Assembly: GCF_901472535.1 (NCBI RefSeq)
Contig: NZ_LR590470.1
Coordinates: 2,232,001 to 2,296,000, forward strand
DNA: 64,000 bases
Direction: 5' to 3'
Source of the DNA: Sphingobacterium daejeonense
GTDB lineage: Bacteria > Bacteroidota > Bacteroidia > Sphingobacteriales > Sphingobacteriaceae
The notes under the pieces are model-generated. The model made no database searches. It was not told the DNA's origin and was given only the letters and a program-made list of their open reading frames with translations. Positions 27,817-39,275 of this stretch are shown here, in pieces. Made by a program: the position numbers and the translations under genes. The first letter of the stretch is position 1. Each line of letters starts with the position of its first letter.

Positions 27817-30800
27817 ATGGTTAAACGCCGCCATCTTTTCAATGGAAAGAATGGGATTAAAATGCTTCGGATTGGAGGGATTAGTATGCTTCTTGGCATC
27901 AGTTCCACCACCGCATTTGCCCATTTGGCCAAAGATGCAACAAACCTATGCATCGTATTGGCAAGAACAAATTACCGTTCGCGGAACAGTTAAAGACATT
28001 TCATCTGGTCAACCCTTGGCTGGAGTAACTGTTACTGTGAAAGGTACTAACCAAGCAACTACCACCGATGACCAAGGAAATTATGAACTGGAAGGAGTTC
28101 CAGGTTCTGCTACCTTAGTTTTTTCATCGATCGGGATGGAAAGTCGGGAAGTTGCAGTTTCCAACCAAACAACCGTTAATATGGAGCTGACTGCAACGTC
28201 AGACAATATTGATGAAGTTGTTGTTGTTGGTTATGGTACGCAGAAGAAAGCAACCGTTACGGGTGCTGTATCTGCAGTAAAAGGGGATGAACTTAAGAAA
28301 TCTCCTGCTGTCAATTTATCCAATACTATTGCTGGTCGTATAGCAGGGGTTACTGCTGTAAACCGCAGTGGTGAGCCTGGTGAGGATGGATCAGGTATTC
28401 GTATCCGTGGATCGAACACTCTGGGTGACTCATCACCACTGATCGTAATCGATGGAGTTCCAGCTCGGGCCGGCGGTTTCGAACGTCTGAATCCTGCAGA
28501 TATCGAAAACATCTCCGTATTAAAAGATGCATCTGCAGCAATTTACGGTGCCCGTGCAGCAAATGGGGTGGTCCTGGTAACTACCAAACGCGGTAAAACT
28601 GGAAAACCAACCCTTTCTTACACCTTTAATCAAGGTTTTTCCCAGCCAACTGTTATTCCTAAATTAGCAGATGCAAGTCAATACGCAGAACTGCGGAATG
28701 AACTGGAAATTTATAAATTACCAGTGGAAGAATGGCAAGCAGCTACTGATGCATTCTTGAATACTGGATCTTACACCAAACCAAACGGTGATATTCTGAG
28801 TGCTCCATTTACCCAAGAAGATATCCAAAAATTTGCTGATGGATCAGATCCTTGGGGTCATCCCAACACCGATTGGTACAAGGAAACTCTAAAAAATTGG
28901 TCTCCACAAGCGAAACATAATCTTCAATTGGATGGAGGCTCTGAAGACTTCCGATATTTGATGTCATTGGGATATCTAAATCAAGATGGATATTATAAGA
29001 ATTCTGCGAATGGATATAAGCAATATGATATCCGCTTAAATTTAGATGCCAACGTTAACAAATATGTCAAGTTACAATTTGGCATGATGGGAAGGCAGGA
29101 GGACAGAAGTTTTCCTACGAAATCGGCTGGAACTATTTTCCGTATGACGATGCGCGGTAACCCTACCATGCCAGCTTATTGGCCGAATGGAATGCCAGGA
29201 CCTGATATTGAGAACGGTGAAAACCCTGTTGTCATCTCCACAGATGCTTCTGGGTACGATCGTAATAAACGGTACTACTTCCAAACCAATGGACAGATCG
29301 ATATCCAAATTCCAGGTGTCGAAGGGCTGAAAGTAACAGGTACAGCTGCCGTAGATAAATATATTAGAAACAATAAAAAAATGGGAAACACCTTGGTTCC
29401 TGTATTCATGGCAAAACAATGAATATGAGGCAGATGGTGTTACACCAAAATTATCAGAAGCGAAAAGGGGGCCTGCAGATCCTCGTTTGACGCAAAGTAA
29501 TGAAGATCAATTAAATGTCTTATTAGGTGCGGTTGTAAATTATGATAAAGTAATCGGTGACCATACATTCAACATCCTTGCTGGTGTGAACCGAGAAACC
29601 ATTCGTAATGACAATTTTTCAGCTTTTCGTAGATTCTTTATTTCTAATGATATCGATTATATGTTTGCTGGGGGAGATGCTGAAAAAGACAATGGTGGGG
29701 CAGCATGGGAGCGAGCGCGTTTAAATTATTTTGGTCGTGCGAACTACAATTACAAAGGTAAATATATCGCAGAATTATTATGGCGTGTGGACGGTTCTTA
29801 TATGTTTCCAAAGGATACTCGCTATGGGTTCTTCCCAGGAGCCATGTTAGGATGGGTGGTTTCAGAAGAAGATTTCTGGAAAGACAACGTACCATTTGTA
29901 AACTATTTCAAAATACGTGCATCATATGGACAGATGGGTAATGATAATGTTTACTATAATGATGAGTTGCAAGAGTATCAGTATTTCTCCACTTATGGAT
30001 TTGGTACCTACATAATCAATGATGCCATGGTAAAATCTTTAATGGAGAGTCGTGTTCCAAATAAATTCATTACTTGGGAAGTTGCCAATAACTATAACTT
30101 AGGTTTTGATTTTCAGTTTATGGATGGCAAGTTCAATGCTGAAATCGACTTATTCAAGAATAGTCGCGAAAGTATCTTGTGGCAAAGAAATGCTTCTATT
30201 CCACAAAGTACCGGTATGAGCTTACCAGCAGAGAACATTGGTAAAGTAGATAATTCAGGATTTGATGTAAGCTTGGGTTACCGCGAAACATTTGGTGAAT
30301 TAGGATTCAATGTTGCGATTAATGGGGGTTATGCTAAGAACAAAATCATCTTTTGGGATGAGGCACCAGGTGCTCCAGAATGGCAAAAAAGTACAGGCAG
30401 AGCAATAAATGCAGGCTTGTATTATAACTATGCTGGAGTTTTTAGAGATCAGGCAGAAATCGATGCTAATACGATAGATTACTCTGACATTACTGGAAAT
30501 CTTCGTCCGGGAGACATGAAATATGAAGACTATGATGGAGATGGTAAGATTACGCCTAATGATCGTGTACGTAGAGATATGAATAATGTACCTACATTCC
30601 AAGGAGGTATTAATTTTGGTTTTAATTACAAGAATTTTGATTTAGCAATCCTGTTTCAAGGAGCCACAGGAGCGGAACAACGAGTAGGTACGGACGAGTC
30701 AGGTGCTATAGGTAACTTCTTGTTGGATTTCTATGAGAATAGATGGACTCTTGATAATCCAAGCAGTGAGTATCCGCGAATTACAGACCGTAGTGATCAA

Positions 30801-31055
30801 TATTACTCCAATAATAATACGTATTGGTTGAGAAGCTCCAATTATTTGCGTTTAAAAAATGTGGAGTTAGGTTATAATTTTTCCACTACATGGTTGGAAA
30901 AAACAGGTATCTCCAGTGCTCGTATTTTCTTGAGCGGACAAAACTTACTTACATGGAGCAAGAATAAAGTATTGGATCCTGAATCAAGCAATGCTTTGGG
31001 ACATTATTATCCACAAGCAAGAATTATCAATTCAGGCATAATGGTTTCCTTTTAA
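27817..31055 (+). CDS. SusC/RagA-type TonB-dependent transporter (frameshifted)
   Basis: An outer-membrane SusC-family importer of about 1,079 residues. The start at 27817 gives a leader (MVKRRHLFNGKNGIKMLRIG then a hydrophobic stretch ending TTAFAH). A carboxypeptidase-regulatory-like domain follows (VRGTVKDISSGQPLAGVTVTVKG), then the plug (DEVVVVGYGTQKKATVTGAV ... GSGIRIRGSNTLGDSSPLIVIDGV ... VLKDASAAIYGARAANGVVLVTTKRG) and the barrel. Two frameshifts: one near 27940 within caaacc, and one extra A in the A7 run at 29375-29381, whose removal reads NNKKWETPWFLYSWQNNEYEADGVTP. It pairs with the SusD gene 11 bases on. Confidence 0.93.
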
Positions 31056-31066
31056 TAATTGATTTT

Positions 31067-32944
31067 ATGAAATTAAAAAATAATTTACGATATATATCCT
31101 TGGCCTTCGTTGGATTATTGACTTCATGTAATGACGACTTTGTCAGTACAGAACCATTGGACGAAGTTCCACAGGAACTAGTGTGGGCAGATCCTGCGCT
31201 AGCTCAAGCCTTTGTATTTGAAATATACAATGGGTTTGGAGTAGGAGGTTTTTACGAGCAACAAATGGCTTCAATGACCGATGAAGCTTTCTTTACTCAC
31301 CCTGGTCGTGGTATTAATACGGTTACTGAAAGTAGATCGAATGCAGCAGACCAAGGCTATATTATGGATACGTATTCATATGGTAATATGTATGAAAGAA
31401 TCCGTGCAAGCAACGTGGCGATTCAAAATTTGCGAAATCCACAATTTGACGATAAGGACAAAGCCAACGCATTATTGGGAGAGGCTTATTTCTTACGTGC
31501 ATATTTCTACCAGCAACTATTGCGTTTTTACGGAGCAGTTCCAATCATTAAAAAAGTATACAAACTAGAAGATACAGACTTTTTAGCAGACCGTAATACC
31601 TACGAAGAATGTGTAAATCAGATTGTAAGCGATTGTGATTCAGCATCTACATTGTTGACAGGTTTGGCAAAGGAAGATGGTCGCGCCAGTGATGTAGCTG
31701 CCTTTGCGTTAAAGGCTAGGGTATTGACCTATGCTGCGAGTGATTTACACGATGTGCCAACGGCGAAAGCCAAGTCTGCTACTATTAGCAGTTATTCTAA
31801 TCCTGAATTCCTAGGTTATGTTTCTGGTAACCGCGCAGAAAGATGGAGAAAAGCTAGAGATGCTGCCAAAGTCGTTTTGACGAAGTTAGACTATGCTTAT
31901 AAGTTAGACTTAACTGCTCCTGCTACTGCAGAAGAAGGTACTGCCAATTATATGGATATTGCCATGGGCGGTGGTAGTAACGTTGCGAATGTTGATGGCA
32001 AGAAAGATTTGATCTTAGGTAGATTCTTTAAGGATATTAAAGATGAGCGTGGGGGATGGGTTGGCCGTGACAATGGTCCAAATGGTTACCATAACTGGTC
32101 TGGAAATTCTCCAGTTCAATTATTGGTTGATGATTATGAGATGCGTACTGGCGTGAAGTTTAGTTGGGACAATGCAGCTCATAAAGCAGCACCTTATACG
32201 AATCGCGATCCACGTTTTTATGCTACCATTAGTCATGATGGTTCCAACTGGAAACCAAGGACTGCGGATGTTGCACAGAGAGATCCAGCAAATCAAATCC
32301 AGACAGGTAGATATGAAGTAGGTAGTGGTTCAGGAACAAAGAGAGTTATTCCTGGATTAGATACTAGAAATAGCCCTATCGAAGATTGGAATGGTTCATA
32401 TACAGGTTATTATTACAGAAAATTCGTAGATCCAAACCCAAGAATAGAAGACCAAAATACAAGACAGCAAATTCCATGGCCGTTATTACGCTATACTGAG
32501 GCGGTTTTGAACTATGTAGAGGCTTGTATTGAGTTAGGTGAAGAAGCTGAAGCAAAAACTTGGTTAAACAAAATTCGTTTCCGTGCTGGTATGCCAGCTA
32601 TTACAGATGCAGGAGCTGCATTGAAAGATAGATACAGAAATGAAAGAAGGATTGAGTTAGCTTATGAAGAGCACCGCTTTTTTGATGCGAGACGTTGGAT
32701 GATTGCTCCGACTACATTAGGCCGTAAGGTAACTTTGGTCAATATTTTCGGTGCTTTGAAACCAGGTAAAACGGTAGCAGTTTATAAGTATGACCCTAAC
32801 AATTACACTTATACTTATACAGTTAGTAACTTGAACCCAGGGATTGAAAATAGAAGTTGGAATGACAAGATGTATTTCACTTCATTCAACCGTGATGAGA
32901 TCAACAGGAATACCAAATTAGTACAAAATCCTGGTTACCAATAG
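31067..32944 (+). CDS. SusD/RagB-type surface nutrient-binding lipoprotein
   Basis: It has 625 residues. A lipoprotein signal (YISLAFVGLLTSCNDDF, lipobox LTSC) puts it on the outer membrane, where it acts as the lid of the SusC channel. TPR-rich SusD marks are DKANALLGEAYFLRAYFYQQLLRFYGAVPII, the central AWKAKVLTYAAS-like ALKARVLTYAASDL, and a C-terminal LRYTEAVLNYVEACIELGEEAEAKTWLNKIRFRAGMP ... YRNERRIELAYEEHRFFDARRW. Intact. The ligand cannot be read from sequence, and no glycosidase gene is beside the pair. Confidence 0.95.
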   Translation: MKLKNNLRYISLAFVGLLTSCNDDFVSTEPLDEVPQELVWADPALAQAFVFEIYNGFGVGGFYEQQMASMTDEAFFTHPGRGINTVTESRSNAADQGYIMDTYSYGNMYERIRASNVAIQNLRNPQFDDKDKANALLGEAYFLRAYFYQQLLRFYGAVPIIKKVYKLEDTDFLADRNTYEECVNQIVSDCDSASTLLTGLAKEDGRASDVAAFALKARVLTYAASDLHDVPTAKAKSATISSYSNPEFLGYVSGNRAERWRKARDAAKVVLTKLDYAYKLDLTAPATAEEGTANYMDIAMGGGSNVANVDGKKDLILGRFFKDIKDERGGWVGRDNGPNGYHNWSGNSPVQLLVDDYEMRTGVKFSWDNAAHKAAPYTNRDPRFYATISHDGSNWKPRTADVAQRDPANQIQTGRYEVGSGSGTKRVIPGLDTRNSPIEDWNGSYTGYYYRKFVDPNPRIEDQNTRQQIPWPLLRYTEAVLNYVEACIELGEEAEAKTWLNKIRFRAGMPAITDAGAALKDRYRNERRIELAYEEHRFFDARRWMIAPTTLGRKVTLVNIFGALKPGKTVAVYKYDPNNYTYTYTVSNLNPGIENRSWNDKMYFTSFNRDEINRNTKLVQNPGYQ

Positions 32945-32966
32945 GATTAGGTAAGTATATAGATTG

Positions 32967-32993
32967 GCCCAACCGTAAGGTTGGGCTTTTTTG
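32967..32993 (+). terminator. Terminator after SusD
   Basis: A perfect 8-bp stem (gcccaacc / ggttgggc, loop gtaa) followed by T6. It separates the SusC/SusD unit from the phospholipase gene, which therefore has its own promoter in 32994-33103. Confidence 0.85.
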
Positions 32994-33103
32994 TGTAAAA
33001 ATGTTAAGGATTTACTAAGTTTCGATTAAATTTTATGGTTGAATTGGTTAAATTGAATTTTCAACTGATATAAATTGTAGATTAGCGACCTAAACTGATT
33101 TTA

Positions 33104-35554
33104 ATGGATACTAGGAGAGAATTTATCAAAAAAGCCTCTATGTTGGCAGGAGCAACTGCAGCAATCAATTTCATACCTGAATCTATACAACGCGCCTTAG
33201 CGATTGATGCAAATCCTGGCAGCAGCTACTTGGATGCGGAGCATATTGTTTTTTTGATGCAGGAAAACCGTTCTTTTGATCACTGTTTTGGGACATTAAA
33301 GGGAGTTCGTGGATTTAATGATCCAAGAGCCATGCGTCAGCCGAATGGTTTACCAGTTTGGTTTCAGCAAAATAAAACCGAAGAGATTTATTCGCCATTC
33401 CATCTTGACATTGTCAACACAAGAGCTACTTGGATGGGGGATCTTCCACATGGTTGGCGCGACATGGTCATGGCTAGGAATGAGGGAAAAATGAATAATT
33501 GGCTCGAAGCCAAAAGACCTGGTGATCCTGAATATAAGCATATCCCATTGACGATGGGTTATTATGAACGGAAAGATATTCCATTCTACTATGCCTTTGC
33601 AGATGCATTTACAGTTTGTGACCAACACTTCTGTTCATCATTGACAGGAACTAGTGCCAATAGATCTTATTTTTGGTCAGGTACTATCCGTGAGGAACCT
33701 TTTAATCCAGAATCTACTGCGCATGTCGACAATTATCAGATAAATTATAAGGATGTTTCTTGGAAGACCTACCCAGAACGTCTACAGGAAGCTGGTATTC
33801 CTTGGAAAGTCTATCAAAATGAACTGAGTTTACAAGTTGGTTTTGAGGGCGAGGAAGAAGATTGGTTGGCAAATTTCACAGATAATAACCTTGAATTTCA
33901 TAAACAGTATCAGGTAAAATTTCATCCTGCATATTATGCATTTGCCCAAAAGAAAGTAAAGGAAATTGAGCATCTATTGACCGTGGCGAAATTTGCTAAT
34001 CAAGAGGCATATGAAAAAGTTGTCAAAGAATTAAACGGGTATAAATCTGATGTAGAGCAATATTCTCCAGAGAATTTTAAGAAATTGAGCCAGCAGGAGC
34101 AAGAGATTCATTTGCGTGCATTTACTACAAATGTAAAAGCAGCAGATTATCATCAGTTAACAGAGATTGATGGTCCTGATGGTCAAAAAATACAAGTACC
34201 GAAAGGAGATATTTTTCACCAGTTTCGGGAAGATGTCAAATCTGGTAACCTACCGACGGTTTCTTGGTTGGTTGCACCTTGTCGTTTTTCGGACCATCCG
34301 AGCTCACCATGGTTTGGAGCGTGGTATGTTTCAGAAACCTTAGATATTTTAACGGCTAATCCTGAGGTTTGGAAGAAGACCATTTTTATACTGACCTATG
34401 ATGAAAATGATGGTTATTTTGATCATATTTCTCCATTTGTTCCTCCATTGACCAATAAAGAGGGGACAGGTGCAGTTCCGAAGGGCTTGAAGACTGAGGA
34501 TGAATATGTAACAGTTGATCAGGAAAATAAAAGAACCGGTAAAACGGTGGCTTTACATGATAGCCCTATCGGCTTAGGATATCGAGTACCGATGGTGATT
34601 GCTTCTCCATGGTCAAAAGGGGGATGGGTCAATTCAGAAGTCTTTGATCATACCTCAACTTTGCAGTTCTTGGAACATTTTATTCAAAAAAAGCACAACA
34701 AATCTGTTGTCGAATCAAATCTAACAGAATGGAGGCGGTTGGTTTGTGGCAACTTAACTTCTGCTTTTAGACCCTTGCCAGATGTTCAGCGCCCTGCAAT
34801 TGATTTTGTAAATCGTAATAAATATGTAGAGCGTATTTATTCTGCAAGAGAAAAATCAGCTCCAGGAAATTTTGAGGCCAAATCAATTGGCAGTCTGGCT
34901 TCGATTCAGAATAATCTTTCAGCAAATACCAGCTTAAACCTGCAAGAGAAAGGTACTAAACCTGCATGTGCCATTCCATACGATTTGGATGTTAACATGA
35001 GCGTTGAATCAGGCAAGCTGAGATTTGAATTTTTAATTAAAGGTGAGCTGCCTCAAACAAAGGAAGTTGGGGTGCCATTTCAATTAATATCCCATACAGC
35101 TTATGGCAATTCTAATGAGATTGGTAGAACCTGGAATTTTGCTGTAAATTCTTCCGAACCTCTGCATTATGAAATTGATTTGTCAGATATCAAAAACGAA
35201 ACTTTCTGTTTCTCTGTACATGGTCCTAATGGATTTTACAGAGCATTCAAGGGCAATGTGAAATCAAGCTTTCCTTCAGTTTTATCAAAGACCCTCGGCA
35301 AAAAAGATGTTTTTCAAATTACAAGCAAATCAAAGGTTGAATTACAAATAAGAGATGCCTCTTATGGTAGGAAAGGAAAGACTATAAGAGCAAATAAAAA
35401 TTCAGAACAATCTTGGTCTCTTCAAGATTCACATGGGTGGTATGATTTTGAGGTTACATCGAAACAAGATCCGAGTCTTTATTTGAGATTTGCTGGGCAT
35501 GTTGAAAATGGGAAACCAAGTGTTACAGACTCTTTGATGGGAGGCGTAGTTTAG
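33104..35554 (+). CDS. Phosphocholine-type phospholipase C, Tat-exported
   Basis: It has 816 residues. The twin-arginine leader MDTRREFIKKASMLAGATAAIN is followed by the phosphoesterase domain (EHIVFLMQENRSFDHCFGTLKGVRGFNDPRA, GTSANRSYFWSGT, TYDENDGYFDHISPFVPP, PMVIASPWSKGGWVNSEVFDHTSTLQFLEHF). Two C-terminal DUF756-type beta domains lie at about residues 600-720 and 730-816. Length and order match the bacterial phosphocholine-specific PLC family, which cleaves phospholipid head groups outside the cytoplasm. Intact frame. Confidence 0.92.
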   Translation: MDTRREFIKKASMLAGATAAINFIPESIQRALAIDANPGSSYLDAEHIVFLMQENRSFDHCFGTLKGVRGFNDPRAMRQPNGLPVWFQQNKTEEIYSPFHLDIVNTRATWMGDLPHGWRDMVMARNEGKMNNWLEAKRPGDPEYKHIPLTMGYYERKDIPFYYAFADAFTVCDQHFCSSLTGTSANRSYFWSGTIREEPFNPESTAHVDNYQINYKDVSWKTYPERLQEAGIPWKVYQNELSLQVGFEGEEEDWLANFTDNNLEFHKQYQVKFHPAYYAFAQKKVKEIEHLLTVAKFANQEAYEKVVKELNGYKSDVEQYSPENFKKLSQQEQEIHLRAFTTNVKAADYHQLTEIDGPDGQKIQVPKGDIFHQFREDVKSGNLPTVSWLVAPCRFSDHPSSPWFGAWYVSETLDILTANPEVWKKTIFILTYDENDGYFDHISPFVPPLTNKEGTGAVPKGLKTEDEYVTVDQENKRTGKTVALHDSPIGLGYRVPMVIASPWSKGGWVNSEVFDHTSTLQFLEHFIQKKHNKSVVESNLTEWRRLVCGNLTSAFRPLPDVQRPAIDFVNRNKYVERIYSAREKSAPGNFEAKSIGSLASIQNNLSANTSLNLQEKGTKPACAIPYDLDVNMSVESGKLRFEFLIKGELPQTKEVGVPFQLISHTAYGNSNEIGRTWNFAVNSSEPLHYEIDLSDIKNETFCFSVHGPNGFYRAFKGNVKSSFPSVLSKTLGKKDVFQITSKSKVELQIRDASYGRKGKTIRANKNSEQSWSLQDSHGWYDFEVTSKQDPSLYLRFAGHVENGKPSVTDSLMGGVV

Positions 35555-35576
35555 TGCAACTATAAATAGATATTTT

Positions 35577-35611
35577 TTACTGTGGTGGTTACTAACAAAC
35601 ACCACAGTAAA
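35577..35611. terminator. Bidirectional terminator between the phospholipase and USP genes
   Basis: A 12-bp perfect stem (tttactgtggtg / caccacagtaaa). It lies between two convergent genes, T-rich before it and A/T-rich after it, so it can serve both strands. Confidence 0.7.
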
Positions 35612-36457
35612 TTAATTTTTCAAAAAATAAGTTGGGATACTTAAGCCATTGGCAATGGTTTTTGCCAGATCTTTTGAAAAAAAGACTTGCAAAAAAACTC
35701 TTCCGAGTATAGGTAACCAATAAAATATCGATTCCTTCCTCGGCTATCATTTGATTGATAATATATGGTATAGGTTCATTGATATCAATACGGTTTATCA
35801 TTTCCTTACTTCTATACTCGATGCTGTTTATTCCCATTTGTTTAACAATTCTATCCTGCCAAAAAAGAATATTTTCTGTGTCAATATTTCTTCTATTTTC
35901 GGTTACATGCAATAGAGTTAAGTCCAATCCAGGGCTTGTACGGTTTATAAAGCTTTCTAGTAATTCTAATTCTTGATTTTTGAAATTCGTAAGTATACCG
36001 ACTTTTTGAAATTTGAATTCTTTATAATCTTGCGGAACAGCGATCACGCCAATAGGCGAATGCTGAATTAATTCAAAGGTATTGCTTCCCAAAACATAGC
36101 CTTTAAATCCTCCTTCTCCTTTGGTGCCCATTACAATAAAGGCAACGTGATTTTCTTCTGCTACCTTAAGGACAGTATCCGTCAGATTTCCATCCATGCA
36201 GGCAAATGAGACCTGTAGTTGGGATATTTAGTTTTCACTTTGTGTTCCCACTTATCCATCTCACTGAAAGCAGCGTCTTCATTATGTTTAGCGACTACCT
36301 CATTGAATTCTGCAGTGCCTAAAATTTTTCCAAAAGTTTGATATACATGCAGAATATGTAAATCAAAATTGAATTTATTCGCCAATTCTGCTGCATAATT
36401 AGTGGCTACCCATGCATTTTCTGAAAAGTCTGTAGGTAAAAGGATGGAATTTTTCAT
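35612..36457 (-). CDS. Universal stress protein, two tandem Usp domains (frameshifted)
   Basis: About 280 residues in two Usp domains. Domain 1 opens MKNSILLPTDFSENAWVATNYAAELANKFNFDLHILHVY and closes with VAFIVMGTKGEGGFKGYVLGSNTFELIQHSPIGVIAVP, which carries the G-x2-G-x9-G(S) ATP-site pattern. Domain 2 opens VGILTNFKNQELELLESFI. Shifts occur near 36205, where one missing G would read NYRVSFACMDGNL, and at the T5 run 35659-35663, where one base fewer reads GKTIANGLSIPTYFLKN and moves the stop to 35612. Role: general stress response, by family. Confidence 0.85.
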
Positions 36458-36593
36458 AGGATACAATAAGGTTATGAATGTCTATCTAATTTACGAAATA
36501 ATTTTTTATTGAGATTCAATACTTAAAAGTGATAAGTGTCATCAAATTTATGATCATATAGAACTATTTTTGATTTTTAGGTATTAAGTAGGT

Positions 36594-39275
36594 ATGGCAT
36601 CAACTAAAGAAATCAATCAACCAAATTTTTATTCACAATCAATTGAAGAGTCTTTGTCTCAGTTAGAGGTAGACCCGAAGAACGGACTGACTACTTCTGA
36701 GTCTGAAACAAGGCTAAATGAATATGGTAAAAATAAGCTGGAGGATAAAAAAAGGAAGTCCATTTTTATGATGTTCGTTGAACAATTGAATGATTACCTT
36801 ATTTATGTTCTATTTGCTGCAGTTGCCATTACCTTTTTTATGGGTGAATACACAGATGGAATCATCATATTGATTGTAATCTTTATCAATGCATTCCTGG
36901 GCTTGTTTCAGGAAATAAGAGCGAATAATGCTATTGATGCTTTAAAAAATCTTTCGCATCCGAAGGCTTTGGTTAGGCGAGACGGAAAGACCATGGAGAT
37001 TGATTCTGAGCTGTTGGTACCTGGGGATATTGTTTTACTAGAAGCCGGGCGTATAATTCCTGCTGATTTAAGGCTGGTAGAATCTGCGAGTCTTCAAATT
37101 GATGAATCTGCCTTGACGGGAGAATCTGTTGCTGCAGAAAAGGATGCTGAAGTGCAGCTGGAAGAGGATTATATCCCATTGGGAGATCGCATAAATTTAG
37201 CTTATATGTCCACCTTAGTAACCTATGGTCGAGGATCTGGTATTGTTATAGGTACAGCGAACAATACGGAAGTTGGTAAAATTGCAGGCTATTTAGATAC
37301 GGATGATAATGAAAAAACACCTTTAGAAATCCGATTGGATCATTTAGGTAAGACTTTAGGAAAAATAGCAATTGGAGTCTGTATTTTAATTTTTATCATC
37401 TCATATTTTCAGGGTAGAGATCTCACTGAGATGTTCTTGACGTCAGTTTCATTGGCTGTAGCTTCTATTCCTGAAGGATTAGCAGCAATTGTTGCCATTG
37501 TATTATCCATTGGGGTTACCAAAATGGCAAAACAAAATGCGATTATCAAGAAGCTGCCAGCAGTGGAGACCTTAGGCTCGGTTACCATAGTGTGTTCTGA
37601 TAAAACTGGCACATTGACCCAAAATAAAATGACAGTTCAGGAAGCATTTACATTTAGTGACGGATTGATTTCAGTAGATGATGAAGCGGAAAATACATTT
37701 GAGGAAAATTTGCTTGCAGAAGCTATGGTATTAGCTTCTGATGCAACTTTAGAAAATGATAAACAGACCGGTGATCCTACTGAGGTAGCATTGTTGTCGC
37801 TTGCGGATCAATGGGAAATGGATAGAAAAGAATTAGGTAACAAGCAACCTAGAGTTGATGAATTAGCATTTGATTCTGACCGTAAAATGATGTCAACTCT
37901 GCACTCTGTTGATGAGGAATATATTCTTTACACCAAAGGAGCAGTGGATAATTTGATTGAACAATGTAACTATGTAATTCAAGATGAAAAGGAAATTGAA
38001 ATAACTGAAGACCATAAAAAGGAAGTGTCGAAGGCGGTGGAAGAAATGTCCAACAAAGCGTTAAGGACGTTGGCGGTAGCCTATAAAAAGACCAGTTCGA
38101 AAATTGAAAAAGAAAAATTTGAAGAAGACTTAGTGTTTATTGGGGTTGTTGGTATGATTGATCCACCCCGGGATGAAGTAAAAGATTCTATCCAAAAAGC
38201 AAAAGATGCTGGAGTAACTACCATAATGATTACTGGAGACCATGCCAATACTGCCTTTGCCATTGCAAAAGAACTGGGCATAGCGGATAATCAAAATCAG
38301 GTTACTACGGGAAAGGAAATCAACAATGCAAGTTATGAGGATTTGGAGAGTCATATTTCCGAGTACCGGGTTTTTGCAAGAGTCTCTCCTGAACACAAAG
38401 TCAATATTGTGAAGGCTTTTAAAGCTAAGGGCAATATCGTATCCATGACTGGTGATGGTGTAAATGATGCTCCTTCGTTGAATGCTGCAGATATAGGCGT
38501 TGCTATGGGGATTACAGGTACTGACGTGGCAAAAAATGCTTCGGATATGATCTTGGCAGATGATAACTTTTCTACGATTATTGGTGCTATTGAACAAGGT
38601 AGAAATATCTTTAATAACATAAAAAAGTCTGTTATTTTCTTGTTGGCTAGTAACTTAGGAGAAGTTGTCGCTATGTTGGTTTCCATTGTTGCTGGTTTGC
38701 CTGTTCCTTTATTGGCTACCCAACTATTATGGATTAATTTAATTACGGATACCCTTCCGGCGGTTGCATTAGGAATGGATCCAGGAGATCCTGCGGTAAT
38801 GAAAGAAAAGCCAAGGACTATAAATGAAAATTTCTTCTCGCATGGCGGAACGCGAAAGATATTAATAGGGGGAATATTGATAGGGTTATTGACTGTGGTT
38901 GCTTTTTTAATCGGATATTTTGAACATGGATATAATCCTATGAACGATGATATTCCAGATGATATTCATGCCTATGCAAGGACAATGGCATTCCTAACGA
39001 TTATTGCATCTCAATTGTTTTATTCCTTGTCCTTTAGAAGCGAATATAAATCTATATTCCAAGTGGGAATATTTTCAAACAAGTATTTGGTAGGAGCAAT
39101 AATTTTAGGCTTTGGATTGCAATTGATGGTTCTCTTTATTCCATTGATGCGGAATGCATTCAAGCTTCAATTAATAGGCCTTAATGATTGGTTGATGGTC
39201 TTGGGATTAGGATTGGTGCCGTTGATCGTCAATGAAATCATTAAACTATTCTTAAAGCGGTCGGAGAACAAATAA
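36594..39275 (+). CDS. Calcium-type cation-transporting P-type ATPase (P2)
   Basis: It has 893 residues, intact, an inner-membrane pump. The cation-ATPase N-terminal domain (FYSQSIEESLSQLEVDPKNGLTTSESETRLNEYGKNKL) is followed by the actuator (DESALTGESVAAEK), M4 with PEGLAAIVAIVLSIG, the phosphorylation motif CSDKTGTLTQNKM, MITGDHANTAFAIAKELGI, and the hinge MTGDGVNDAPSLNAADIGVAMG. M5-M10 contain NLGEVVAMLVSIVAG and LLWINLITDTLPAVALGMD. PEGL in M4 and the M6 residues fit SERCA/PMCA-like Ca2+ export, but Na+ or Mn2+ cannot be excluded. Divergent from the USP gene. Confidence 0.92.
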   Translation: MASTKEINQPNFYSQSIEESLSQLEVDPKNGLTTSESETRLNEYGKNKLEDKKRKSIFMMFVEQLNDYLIYVLFAAVAITFFMGEYTDGIIILIVIFINAFLGLFQEIRANNAIDALKNLSHPKALVRRDGKTMEIDSELLVPGDIVLLEAGRIIPADLRLVESASLQIDESALTGESVAAEKDAEVQLEEDYIPLGDRINLAYMSTLVTYGRGSGIVIGTANNTEVGKIAGYLDTDDNEKTPLEIRLDHLGKTLGKIAIGVCILIFIISYFQGRDLTEMFLTSVSLAVASIPEGLAAIVAIVLSIGVTKMAKQNAIIKKLPAVETLGSVTIVCSDKTGTLTQNKMTVQEAFTFSDGLISVDDEAENTFEENLLAEAMVLASDATLENDKQTGDPTEVALLSLADQWEMDRKELGNKQPRVDELAFDSDRKMMSTLHSVDEEYILYTKGAVDNLIEQCNYVIQDEKEIEITEDHKKEVSKAVEEMSNKALRTLAVAYKKTSSKIEKEKFEEDLVFIGVVGMIDPPRDEVKDSIQKAKDAGVTTIMITGDHANTAFAIAKELGIADNQNQVTTGKEINNASYEDLESHISEYRVFARVSPEHKVNIVKAFKAKGNIVSMTGDGVNDAPSLNAADIGVAMGITGTDVAKNASDMILADDNFSTIIGAIEQGRNIFNNIKKSVIFLLASNLGEVVAMLVSIVAGLPVPLLATQLLWINLITDTLPAVALGMDPGDPAVMKEKPRTINENFFSHGGTRKILIGGILIGLLTVVAFLIGYFEHGYNPMNDDIPDDIHAYARTMAFLTIIASQLFYSLSFRSEYKSIFQVGIFSNKYLVGAIILGFGLQLMVLFIPLMRNAFKLQLIGLNDWLMVLGLGLVPLIVNEIIKLFLKRSENK

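Noticed and set aside
38081..38686. Long minus-strand frames inside the calcium ATPase gene (66-155 residues)
   Set aside because: They are antisense shadows of a strongly conserved gene, and the sense protein carries all P-type ATPase motifs.
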